A stretch of 64,000 nucleotides of DNA, from NCBI RefSeq assembly GCF_016863495.1, contig NZ_BOOZ01000027.1, forward strand, positions 58,097-122,096, written 5' to 3'. The notes under the pieces are model-generated. The model had not been told where the DNA came from, made no database searches, and saw only the letters and a list, made by a program, of their open reading frames with translations. Numbering within the stretch: the first letter of the stretch is position 1; each line of letters starts with the position of its first letter. Shown here piece by piece: positions 50,799-58,203 of the stretch. Made by a program: the position numbers and the translations under genes. The stretch is from Micromonospora andamanensis. Lineage in GTDB: Bacteria > Actinomycetota > Actinomycetes > Mycobacteriales > Micromonosporaceae.

Positions 50799-52421
50799 AT
50801 GACAGATCATGCCCACGGGGCCTCCGACCACACACCGCACCAGAGCATCGTCCGCCGGTGCGACGTCGCCGTCATCGGAGGATCGGCGGCGGGTCTGGCG
50901 GCCGCGCTGCAGCTCGCTCGTCAGCGGCGCTCGGTCATCGTCGTCGACGACGGCACGCCGCGGAACGCGCCGGCCGCGCACATGCACGGCTACCTCGGAC
51001 GCGAGGGCACCCCGCCCGAGGCGATGCGGGCCATCGGGCGCGAGGAGATCCGTAGCTATGGTGGCAGCGTCCTGACCGGCCGCGTCCTGGCGGTCCGAAA
51101 GGAGGACGACGGGTTCCACCTCGCACTCTCGGGCGGCCATGGTCTCGTCGCCCGCCGGGTACTGGCCGCGACCGGCATCGCTGATGAGCTTCCCGACATC
51201 GAGGGCCTCGCCGAGCGGTGGGGCCGCCAGGTGATCAACTGTCCGTTCTGCCATGGCTGGGAGGTCCGCGACCTGCAGGTCGTACAGATCGTCACGACGC
51301 CGATGGGACTGCACCCGACCCAGCTGATGCGGCACCTGACCGACCAGTTGACCGTGGTGCTGCATGACGCCACGGGGATCGACCCGGCCGCGGTGCAGAC
51401 CCTCGTCGCCTCCGGGGTCCCGGTCATCGAGAGTGCGGTGCGCCGGCTAGCCGACGCCGACCCGGACGGGTCACTCGCCGTCGAGCTCGCCGACGGCCGC
51501 AGCCTGCCGGCCGACGCGATCCTCACCGGCGCCCGGTTCCGCCCTCGGGTCGAGATGCTCGCCGGGCTGGGCATCGACACCACGGCCCACCCCAGCGGAC
51601 TCGGCGACCTCGTCGCGGTCGACCCCACCGGACGGACCAGCGTGGCGGGCGTCTTCGCCGCCGGGAACCTGACGGACCCGAGCGCCCAGGTCCTACAGGC
51701 CGCGGCGAACGGTAGCTGGATCGGCGCTCAGATCGCCTTCAGCCTCGCGGCCGAGGACACCACGGCGGGTGCTCGCCCGTCCGGCGTCGCGATCGAGTGG
51801 GACAGCCGCTACGGGGACCACGAACGCATGTGGAGCGCCAACCCGAACGGCACACTCATGGCGGAGGCGACGGACCTGCCCCCCGGATGGGCGCTCGACG
51901 TGGGCGCGGGTGAAGGAGCCGACGCCCTGTGGCTGGCCGAACGCGGCTGGCAGGTGACCGCCTCCGACGTCTCCAGCAGGGCACTGGACCGCATCCGGGC
52001 CGAAGCGGACCGTCGCGGACTCGACGTTCGGACGCTGCACCGCGACGCCAACGACCCCGCCGCCTTCGCAGGCGAGACCTACGACCTGGTGTCCCTGCAG
52101 TACGGCTCGTTCCAGCGCACCCCCGAGCAGCGCGGACTGCGTAACCTGCTCGACGCCGTGGCCGTCGGTGGGACGCTGCTCGTCGTCGGCCACGACCTGA
52201 CGCCGCTCCAGCAGCCGTCGGATCCCGCCGAGCAGACCCGCATGTACGACCCCCAGGCGTACGTCGGCATCGACGAGATCGCCGCCGAGATCACGGCCTC
52301 GGGTAACTGGCGCATCGACGTGCACGAAACCCGGTCGCGCCCCCCGGGGGCGATCAGCACACACCACGTCAACGACGTCGTACTGCGCGCCGTCCGACTG
52401 GACCACCGCAAGGAGTTGTAA
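50799..52421 (+). CDS. Fused FAD/NAD(P)-dependent oxidoreductase and SAM-dependent methyltransferase
   Basis: A 540-residue fusion. Residues 1-330 are thioredoxin-reductase-like: FAD motif DVAVIGGSAAGLAAALQLAR (about 22), redox-type motif NCPFCHGWE (about 148) and GVFAAGNLTDPSAQVLQAA (about 288). The usual central NADPH motif G-x-G-x-x-A is missing, replaced by QVVQIVTTPMGLH. Residues 350-540 are a class I methyltransferase with LDVGAGEGADALWLAERGW (about 366). Similar bifunctional proteins exist in actinobacteria, substrate unknown. Divergent from the XRE-cupin regulator. Confidence 0.85.
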   Translation: MTDHAHGASDHTPHQSIVRRCDVAVIGGSAAGLAAALQLARQRRSVIVVDDGTPRNAPAAHMHGYLGREGTPPEAMRAIGREEIRSYGGSVLTGRVLAVRKEDDGFHLALSGGHGLVARRVLAATGIADELPDIEGLAERWGRQVINCPFCHGWEVRDLQVVQIVTTPMGLHPTQLMRHLTDQLTVVLHDATGIDPAAVQTLVASGVPVIESAVRRLADADPDGSLAVELADGRSLPADAILTGARFRPRVEMLAGLGIDTTAHPSGLGDLVAVDPTGRTSVAGVFAAGNLTDPSAQVLQAAANGSWIGAQIAFSLAAEDTTAGARPSGVAIEWDSRYGDHERMWSANPNGTLMAEATDLPPGWALDVGAGEGADALWLAERGWQVTASDVSSRALDRIRAEADRRGLDVRTLHRDANDPAAFAGETYDLVSLQYGSFQRTPEQRGLRNLLDAVAVGGTLLVVGHDLTPLQQPSDPAEQTRMYDPQAYVGIDEIAAEITASGNWRIDVHETRSRPPGAISTHHVNDVVLRAVRLDHRKEL

Positions 52422-52437
52422 GGCCACGCCGAAGGGG

Positions 52438-52640
52438 TCAGCCGGCGGCCAGTCGTAGTCCGAGCGCGACGAACGCGACGGCGCAGACCTGGTTGACGCG
52501 CCGTGACCAGCGGCCGTCAGCCGCCCGTCGGGCGAGGCGTCCGGCGCCCGCGCCGAGGCCGATGTCGACGGTGACCTTCACTGCGATGAAGACGGCGCCG
52601 AGCAGAACCAGTTGTGCGGTGGGGTTACGCGAGGGCTGCC
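52438..52640 (-). pseudogene. LysE-family exporter, C-terminal remnant
   Basis: A minus-strand frame encodes the C-terminal part of a LysE/RhtB-type exporter (PTAQLVLLGAVFIAVKVTVD, then RWSRRVNQVCAVAFVALGLRLAAG). No N-terminal helices, nor the usual upstream half, are present; the sequence before it is unrelated and includes a stop in the frame used by a short upstream start. It is a 5'-truncated fragment beside the thioesterase and an unexplained riboswitch. Confidence 0.7.
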
Positions 52641-52658
52641 GTGGAGAGTCCGAGCATC

Positions 52659-53195
52659 TCAGGACTCCTCGGTGCCGTCGAGCAGGGCACGGCGCAGGGT
52701 CAGCCGGTGTTCGCGGCGGATCTGTGCCTCGCGGTAGCGGCGCCGGTCGCCGTCGGTCTGGGGTAGCAGCGGCGGCACCGGGCGGGGGTGGCCGTTGTCG
52801 TCGACGGCGACCATGACGAGGTGGGCGGTGGCCACGTCGGTCGGTGGTACGGCGCGGTCCCACCGGTCGGCGGTGACCTTGACGGTGACCTCCATGGAGC
52901 TGCGGCCGGCCCAGGTGATGCGGGCGTCGACGTGTACGACGTCGCCGACGCGGACCGCGCGCAGGAAGGCGGTCTCGTCGATGGCGGCGGTGACGGCCGG
53001 GCCGTCGGAGTGCCGGGCGGCGACCACTCCGGCGACGGAGTCGATGAGGTTGAGGATCCGGCCGCCGTGGACCGTGCCCATCAGGTTGGTGTGGTGCTGG
53101 TCCATGATCTGCGACAGGGTCAGGTGGGAGGCCGACGGTGCTCGGCCGGCGAGAGTGGTCGTGTCGTGCACTGTGGCGTCCGTCCTCGGGAACAA
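52659..53195 (-). CDS. Acyl-CoA thioesterase (hotdog fold, YciA/BACH-like)
   Basis: A 178-residue (or 170 if GTG 53171 is used) single hotdog-domain thioesterase. The conserved segment DQHHTNLMGTVHGGRILNLIDS (about 31-52) has the catalytic Asp/Asn and HGG, followed by AAIDETAFLRAVRVGDVVHV and a C-terminal basic tail RREHRLTLRRALL. It releases acyl groups from CoA. The start is TTG 53195 or GTG 53171. It lies directly downstream of a minus-strand cobalamin riboswitch, which is unusual for a thioesterase. Confidence 0.85.
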   Translation of the reverse strand: MFPRTDATVHDTTTLAGRAPSASHLTLSQIMDQHHTNLMGTVHGGRILNLIDSVAGVVAARHSDGPAVTAAIDETAFLRAVRVGDVVHVDARITWAGRSSMEVTVKVTADRWDRAVPPTDVATAHLVMVAVDDNGHPRPVPPLLPQTDGDRRRYREAQIRREHRLTLRRALLDGTEES

Positions 53196-53224
53196 GCCAC
53201 CGACCCGTCGGCGCGCACGTCGAG

Positions 53225-53245
53225 GACGCGCCGTGTCGGCGCGTC
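53225..53245 (-). terminator. Short hairpin between riboswitch and thioesterase start
   Basis: Nine-base arms 53225-53233 and 53237-53245 (GACGCGCCG/CGGCGCGTC) with a 3-base loop lie between the minus-strand cobalamin aptamer and the thioesterase start. It may be the expression platform, either a terminator or a block to the ribosome. Confidence 0.45.
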
Positions 53246-53282
53246 ACCCGCCCGACCCGCCCGCGAGGTCGACGGCAGCGCA

Positions 53283-53461
53283 CACACCTTGTGTACGCAG
53301 CGCGGGCAGGTCTTCGGACTCGTGGGCGGTGCCGGACTCGGCCGGTCTCCTACTGGCCGTCGCTTCCCAGGCCGGGCGGCCCAGTGCGTGGTGACGGCTG
53401 TCGTTCCCACTCACCGCTGCGGGGCAGTCCCGGACTTTCACCGGGTTCCCTCTTACGACGC
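53283..53461 (-). ncRNA. Cobalamin riboswitch, minus strand
   Basis: Read on the minus strand, the region has the cobalamin aptamer boxes in order: GGGAACCCGGTGAAAGTCCG (the P3 region), GACTGCCCCGCAGCGGTGAG, CCTGGGAAGCGACGGCCAGTAGG, and the 3' GAGTCCGAAGACCTGCC. It is about 180 nt. The next gene downstream is the thioesterase at 53195; no known cobalamin gene follows, so its natural target may have been lost. Confidence 0.88.
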
Positions 53462-53643
53462 CCCACCAGCTACGGTCGGGCGAACCAGCGCCGTCGGCCA
53501 CCCTATCCTGACCCGGTCCGACGACCGTCCGGCCCGGGTACCTGCGGCGAGCTGCCCCATCACTCCGACGCCGAGCGTCGGCCCGTGGCCGCGATCGCCA
53601 CGAACCGCGCCGCCACGACCCACCGTGTGCGATCGGTAGCGGA

Positions 53644-53673
53644 TTGACAGTGGCTGTGGGAGCAGACGAGACT
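53644..53673 (+). promoter_or_regulatory. Possible promoter for the first barrel gene
   Basis: A perfect TTGACA -35 hexamer (53644-53649) is followed, after an 18-base gap, by GAGACT (53668-53673), a weak -10. It lies just before the plus-strand cobalamin riboswitch and is in the right place to start the transcript. The -10 is poor. Confidence 0.4.
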
Positions 53674-53679
53674 GGCGCG

Positions 53680-53805
53680 ACAACTGAACAACCGCGTGTG
53701 TGTGCGGGGGAAGTCCGGTCGAAGTCCGGCGCTGGCCCGCAACGGTAGGCCGCCGGGAGCATCCCTGGCGGCGAGCCCGAATACCTGCCGCACCCGCGAT
53801 TTCTG
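53680..53805 (+). ncRNA. Cobalamin riboswitch upstream of the first barrel/DUF4430 pair
   Basis: The aptamer boxes appear in order: GCGGGGGAAGTCCGGTCGAA, GTCCGGCGCTGGCCCGCAAC, GGTAGGCCGCCGGGAG, and GCGAGCCCGAATACCTGCCG. It is about 125 nt, a compact cobalamin riboswitch. The gene 100 bp downstream encodes the first barrel protein, so cobalamin should repress the pair. Confidence 0.93.
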
Positions 53806-53905
53806 CTCCCCACCCGTCGTGGCCCACGGGTCGGAGGCCGGCCAGCCGCGCCGTCGCCGGGCGGGCCGGGTTTCTGACGACCGCCGGGCCGGAAAGGCGC
53901 GTCCG

Positions 53906-54949
53906 ATGGTCGTCCGCCTGAGCCGGCACCGCCTGCTCGCCCTGCTCTGCGGTGTGCTCGCCGCCCTCACTCTGACCACACCCGCGATCGCCGCGCCCCC
54001 GCAGGCCGGCACCGTCCGATCCGATGCGGCCGCGGGCTGGTTGGCCCGACAGCTTGTCGACGGGGAACGCTTCGAGGCCGTCTTCGACGGGGTCGCGTAC
54101 CCGGACCAGGGATTGACCCTGGACGCGGTCTTCGCGTTCGCCGCCGCCGGTGTCGCCGACGACTTCGGCGCGCAAGCCCTGGCCTGGGCGACCCGGCCGG
54201 ACGTGCGTGACGGGTACATCGGTGACGGCACCACCGAGGCGTACGCGGGCGCGACCGCCAAGCTCGCACTCGCCGTCGCGGTCCGCGGCGGTGACCCGAC
54301 CGACGTCGGCGGTGTCGACCTCATCGCCCGGCTGGAATCGCTCCAGACGCCCGGCGGCCGCTTCACCGACCGGTCGGCGTGGGGTGATTTCAGCAACGCG
54401 TTCAGCCAGTCCTTCGCGATTCTCGCGCTGGACCGCACCGCGCAAGGTGCGCCGGCGACCGCCGCTGGATGGCTGGCGGGTACCCGGTGCCCCGACGGCG
54501 GCTATCCGCTGCTGCCCGCGCAGCCGGCCTGTATGTCCGATGTGGACGCGACGGCCGTCGCGGTGCAGGCGTTGCGGGCCGCCGGTCGTAAGGCTGATGC
54601 CGCCGCAGGGCTGCACTGGCTGCTCTCGGTGCAACGCGCCGACGGTGGGTTCACCAACGCCGGTGGGGTCGCGAACGCCAACAGCACCGGACTGGCCGCC
54701 CAGGCGTTGCGCGACGGCGGCCGGCCGCTGGCCTGGCTCCGGGCCCGCGTGTTCCTGGCCGATCTTCAGGTCGGGTGTGCCGCCCCGGTCACCGACCGGG
54801 GCGCTGTCGACTTCGACGGTGGTGTCTTCGATCCCGGCACCGCCCCCCGCGCCACCGCGCAGGCTGTCCTCGGTCTGACCGGCACCGGATATGCCCGGCT
54901 CTCCACTGTCACCGCGACCGCCGGCGCACCCACTCTGCCCTGCCGCTGA
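53906..54949 (+). CDS. Secreted alpha/alpha-barrel (prenyltransferase/squalene-oxidase repeat) protein, soluble
   Basis: A 347-residue protein: signal peptide (LLALLCGVLAALTLTTPAIA), then several helix-pair repeats of the squalene-cyclase/prenyltransferase type with QTPGGRFT, RCPDGGYPLL and VQRADGGFTNAGGVANANST (Q-x-x-DGGF motif). No catalytic DxDD of triterpene cyclases is seen. The barrel repeats match the alpha-domain of animal intrinsic factor and transcobalamin. It is cobalamin-riboswitch controlled and followed 37 bp later by the DUF4430 gene. I infer it is one half of a split corrinoid-binding protein. Confidence 0.82.
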   Translation: MVVRLSRHRLLALLCGVLAALTLTTPAIAAPPQAGTVRSDAAAGWLARQLVDGERFEAVFDGVAYPDQGLTLDAVFAFAAAGVADDFGAQALAWATRPDVRDGYIGDGTTEAYAGATAKLALAVAVRGGDPTDVGGVDLIARLESLQTPGGRFTDRSAWGDFSNAFSQSFAILALDRTAQGAPATAAGWLAGTRCPDGGYPLLPAQPACMSDVDATAVAVQALRAAGRKADAAAGLHWLLSVQRADGGFTNAGGVANANSTGLAAQALRDGGRPLAWLRARVFLADLQVGCAAPVTDRGAVDFDGGVFDPGTAPRATAQAVLGLTGTGYARLSTVTATAGAPTLPCR

Positions 54950-54986
54950 CCGGCCGGCAGATTCCGTCCCATTAGAAGGAGTGCTC

Positions 54987-55475
54987 ATGTCCCAGGTCTA
55001 TGAACCTGTCCGTCGGTGGCTGGCGAGCATCGTGGCGGTGGCTGTCGTCGCCGTCGGGTTGATTGCTGTCGAGCCGTCTCCACGGGCCGCGCAGGCCGCC
55101 GCGTGCACCGGGACGTCGGGGGTCACCGTGGTGGTCGACTACGGTGCGCTCGGCGGCGGCGTCCAGGTGGCGTGCGCGCTCGGTGACCCGGCCACGGGCC
55201 TGGCCGCCCTGCAGGGCGCAGGCTTCACAGTGACCGGTACGCAGCGATGGGGATTGGCCTTCATCTGCCGGATCAACGGCAAGCCGACCGCCGCGACGGA
55301 ACCCTGCATCAACACCCCGCCGGCCAGCGCGTACTGGTCGTACTGGCACGCCTCCGGCAGCGGAGCCGCCTGGACCTACAGCACGTTGGGGGCGACCAGC
55401 TACAACCCTGCTCCTGGCACGGTCGAGGGATGGTCCTTCGGCGCCGGCGCGGCACCCAGCATCACCGCCCCCTGA
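54987..55475 (+). CDS. Secreted DUF4430-type (transcobalamin-like beta-domain) protein
   Basis: A 162-residue secreted protein: signal segment IVAVAVVAVGLIAVEPSPRA, then one domain with GVTVVVDYGALGGGVQVAC, GFTVTGTQRWGLAFICRING and PPASAYWSYWHASGSGAAW, ending VEGWSFGAG. This matches the DUF4430/SCO2322-type fold, the counterpart of the C-terminal beta-domain of transcobalamin. Two Cys pairs may form disulfides. AGAAGGA precedes the ATG. Being after the first barrel gene in the same transcript, it is likely its partner. Confidence 0.8.
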   Translation: MSQVYEPVRRWLASIVAVAVVAVGLIAVEPSPRAAQAAACTGTSGVTVVVDYGALGGGVQVACALGDPATGLAALQGAGFTVTGTQRWGLAFICRINGKPTAATEPCINTPPASAYWSYWHASGSGAAWTYSTLGATSYNPAPGTVEGWSFGAGAAPSITAP

Positions 55476-55584
55476 CCTGCGTGTACCCTTCACGAGCCGT
55501 GGACGTGCCGGGTTCCGCCCGCCACGCTGGCGCCGAGAGGTGACCGGCGGTACGGTGGCGACACCCGGTGCGCCGGGTACACAA

Positions 55585-55680
55585 CTGAATACGTCCCGTA
55601 CGGGGGGAAGTCGGTAGAAGCCGACGCTGACCCGCAACCGTGAGCGAGCGCTGCCTCGCGAGCCGGAATGCCCCGCACAG
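55585..55680 (+). ncRNA. Cobalamin riboswitch upstream of the second barrel/DUF4430 pair
   Basis: Aptamer boxes read: CCGTACGGGGGGAAGTCGGT, AGAAGCCGACGCTGACCCGC, AACCGTGAGCGAGCGCTGCC, and GCGAGCCGGAATGCCCCGC. It is a compact form, about 95 nt, with a diverged final box (GGAATGCCCCGC). The anchored barrel gene starts 143 bp downstream, and the operon continues through the ECF genes. Confidence 0.88.
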
Positions 55681-55822
55681 GACGAGCGGCTTCCACTGTC
55701 GAGGTCTACAGGGTGGAGTCCGGGTAACCGAGGTACCGCATCTCGTCGCGGCCACGCGAGCGGATGCCGCCCGTCGGTGCCTTCCGGAGCTTTCACCGAC
55801 CGCTCTGCGAAAGGCACCCCTT

Positions 55823-57277
55823 ATGCCCACGTTCCCGCTCCGGCGCATCGGCGCCGGTCTCGGCGCCGCCACCGCCACAGCGCTCGCCATCGTCGCGACC
55901 ACCCCCCTCGGCGTGGCCGCCGCGCCATCGCCGACCCACACCGCCGCCGCGCGCGACGCCGCGACCTGGCTCGCCGGGGAATACGTCGACGGCGTCCTGC
56001 CTGGACCGTTCACTCCCGAGGACTGGGGGCTGAGCATCGACGGCGTGATCGCCCTCGCCGCCACCGGCGTGGCCGGCTCTACTCGGCAGGCGGCGACGGC
56101 GCAGATCGCCGCGCACGTACGGTCCTACAACAGCTACGACGACTGGGGCATCGAGGGTTTCACCGACGGTGGCGCCACCGCGAAACTGCTCTACGTGGCC
56201 GCCGCCGCAGGCGCCGACCCCACCGACTTCGGCGGCTGGGACCTGCGTGCCGAGACCGTGGCCCTGCTGTCCGCGGCGGGCACGGGGCACCAGCGCGGGC
56301 GGATCACCAGCCGAACCACCGAGGCCACCGGCCCGGACCCCAGCAATACCTTCGACCAGTCCTTTGCCGTGTTGGGCCTGGCCCGCAGCGGCGGCGCGCC
56401 GCAAGAAACCGTCGACTTCCTCATTCAGCAGCAGTGCACGGCCGGCGGCTTCCGGCTCTACCCCGACGTCGACGGAGCACCGTCGCCGTCCTGCGACACC
56501 CAGGCCAATGCCACCCTCGACGTCGACTCGACCGCCATGGCCGTGCAAGCACTGCTCGCGACCGACGCAACAGGTGCGGACGAGGCCGCTCAACGCGGCG
56601 CCGACTGGCTGGTGGCGCAGCAACGCGCCGACGGGTCGTTCGGCGGGTCGGGGCCGACCAGCGGCGCGAACTCCAACAGCACCGGCCTGGCCGGGCAGGC
56701 CCTGGCCGCGGCCGGACGCGACGCCGGAGCGGCACGGGCCGCCGAAGCCTTGGCGGCGCTCCAGCTCACCACCGCCAACGGTGGTGCCGCGGCGGCCGAC
56801 GCCGGCGCCATCGCCTACGCCAGCGAAGCGTTGACCGAGGCGGTCACCGACGGCATCGCCGACACCTTCCGCGACCAGTGGCGGCGCGCCACCGCCCAAG
56901 CGCTACTCGGGCTGGCCCGGGTGCCGCTGAGCCGGATCGGCCTCGACGTGCCGCCCTCCGGTGAGCCCACCCCATCGGCCACCGTGCCACCCACGCCGAC
57001 CGGCTCGCCCAGCCCGACCGGACCACCGTCCCCGTCCGTCTCGCCCACACCGACCACCGCGCCCACCCACAGCCCGACACCGAGCGCCTCCCCGAGCGGC
57101 ACGCCACCGACCCCCACCACGACGCCGACTCCCGCTGCCTCCGTCACCAGTCCCGCCGCCGGACCGGGCCGGCTGCCAACCACCGGCGCGGCGATCGGCG
57201 GGTACGTGCTCACCGCACTGCTGCTGCTCGGTGGGGGAGCGGTGCTGCTGGTGCTCGGCCGTCGGCGGGCCACATGA
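55823..57277 (+). CDS. Sortase-anchored alpha/alpha-barrel (prenyltransferase-repeat) protein
   Basis: A 484-residue surface protein. After a signal peptide (ATALAIVATTPLGVAAAP) comes a barrel of repeats (FTPEDWGLSIDGVIALAATG, STAMAVQALL, VAQQRADGSFGGSGPTSGAN), then a Pro/Thr/Ser-rich wall-spanning linker (about 376-445). The C-terminus has LPTTG at 451-455, a hydrophobic helix and an RRR tail: a complete cell-wall sorting signal. It is a paralogue of the soluble barrel protein but tethered to the peptidoglycan. Its stop overlaps the next ATG (ATGA). Confidence 0.85.
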   Translation: MPTFPLRRIGAGLGAATATALAIVATTPLGVAAAPSPTHTAAARDAATWLAGEYVDGVLPGPFTPEDWGLSIDGVIALAATGVAGSTRQAATAQIAAHVRSYNSYDDWGIEGFTDGGATAKLLYVAAAAGADPTDFGGWDLRAETVALLSAAGTGHQRGRITSRTTEATGPDPSNTFDQSFAVLGLARSGGAPQETVDFLIQQQCTAGGFRLYPDVDGAPSPSCDTQANATLDVDSTAMAVQALLATDATGADEAAQRGADWLVAQQRADGSFGGSGPTSGANSNSTGLAGQALAAAGRDAGAARAAEALAALQLTTANGGAAAADAGAIAYASEALTEAVTDGIADTFRDQWRRATAQALLGLARVPLSRIGLDVPPSGEPTPSATVPPTPTGSPSPTGPPSPSVSPTPTTAPTHSPTPSASPSGTPPTPTTTPTPAASVTSPAAGPGRLPTTGAAIGGYVLTALLLLGGGAVLLVLGRRRAT

Positions 57278-58203
57278 GCATCCTGGCGGCCCGCCTCGCC
57301 GTCACCCTCGCCGTGGCCGCCGCAAGTGTTTTGGTCGGGTCGGGTCCGGCAGCGGCCGCCGGCAGCGCGGGTTACTGCCCCGACGCCGCCGGTGTGACCG
57401 TCGTGGTTGACTTCAAGGAACTCGGCGGCGGCACCGTCGTCCGGTGCGCCCCCGGCGACCAGGCCACCGGCCTGGCGGCGTTGAAGGCCGCCGGCTTCCG
57501 GATCGCCGGCACACTGCGCTGGGGCGAGGGATTCATCTGCCGGATCGAGGGCAAACCCTCGGCCAGCACGGAGAAGTGCGTCGACACGCCACCGGCCAGC
57601 GCCTACTGGTCATACTGGCACGCGCCGAACGGGGGTACCTGGACCTACAGCGACAAGGGTGTGCTCAACCGCAAGCCACCATCGGGCAGCTTCGAGGGCT
57701 GGTCGTTCTCGCTCAACCGCAACGCCGACAGCGCACCCCGACCTGGTGTGGCCCCCGCCCGGCCCGCACCGCCGCCGCGCACCACGCCACCCGCGCCCCC
57801 GCCTGCGCCTCGCACGTCCGCACCGGCGCCGCCGCGTCCCCCGTCGGTTGCGCCACCGGTCGCCCCGCCACCGGCCGTCAGTGCACCGAACGCAGCCACG
57901 ATGTCGGGCGGTACCCCACCGGCCGGGGTCACCCTGACCCCACCGGTGGCCGCCGCCACCGCGACCCCGCCCGGCAGCTCACCCGTGCCGACGACGGCCG
58001 CCACCGCTCCGCCGCTCGCGGCTGCGCCCGTCGCCCCGTCGGCCGATCCGACGGACTCGTACCCGGCGACCGAGTTCAGCGCCACGCGTGACACCGGCGG
58101 CCTCCCGCTGGGCACCGTGGCGGGGGTGCTCCTGCTGGTCGCGCTGGCGGGTGGCGGGATCGTCGCCGCCCGCCGCCGGCGGACCGCCGAGCCGGATGAC
58201 TGA
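57274..58203 (+). CDS. DUF4430-type protein with Pro-rich linker and membrane anchor
   Basis: A 309-residue protein: signal peptide (LAVTLAVAAASVLVGSGPAAAA), a DUF4430-type domain (GVTVVVDFKELGGGTVVRC, FICRIEGK, PPASAYWSYWHAPNGG, GSFEGWSFSL; about 39-148), a long Pro/Ala-rich linker (about 155-270), and a C-terminal helix (VAGVLLLVALAGGGIVAA) with an RRRR tail. The anchor keeps it at the membrane near the ECF transporter. ATGA and 8-bp overlaps on either side show translational coupling. Confidence 0.85.
   Translation: MSILAARLAVTLAVAAASVLVGSGPAAAAGSAGYCPDAAGVTVVVDFKELGGGTVVRCAPGDQATGLAALKAAGFRIAGTLRWGEGFICRIEGKPSASTEKCVDTPPASAYWSYWHAPNGGTWTYSDKGVLNRKPPSGSFEGWSFSLNRNADSAPRPGVAPARPAPPPRTTPPAPPPAPRTSAPAPPRPPSVAPPVAPPPAVSAPNAATMSGGTPPAGVTLTPPVAAATATPPGSSPVPTTAATAPPLAAAPVAPSADPTDSYPATEFSATRDTGGLPLGTVAGVLLLVALAGGGIVAARRRRTAEPDD

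Noticed and set aside
52438..53283. A full-length LysE or other protein on the minus strand through the thioesterase region
   Set aside because: Only the last 65 or so codons are LysE-like. The upstream part is the antisense/out-of-frame reading of the thioesterase.
57274..58203. Second sortase signal at LPLGT near the C-terminus
   Set aside because: It does not match LPxTG (G and T are swapped), and the following helix with RRRR tail reads as a plain membrane anchor.
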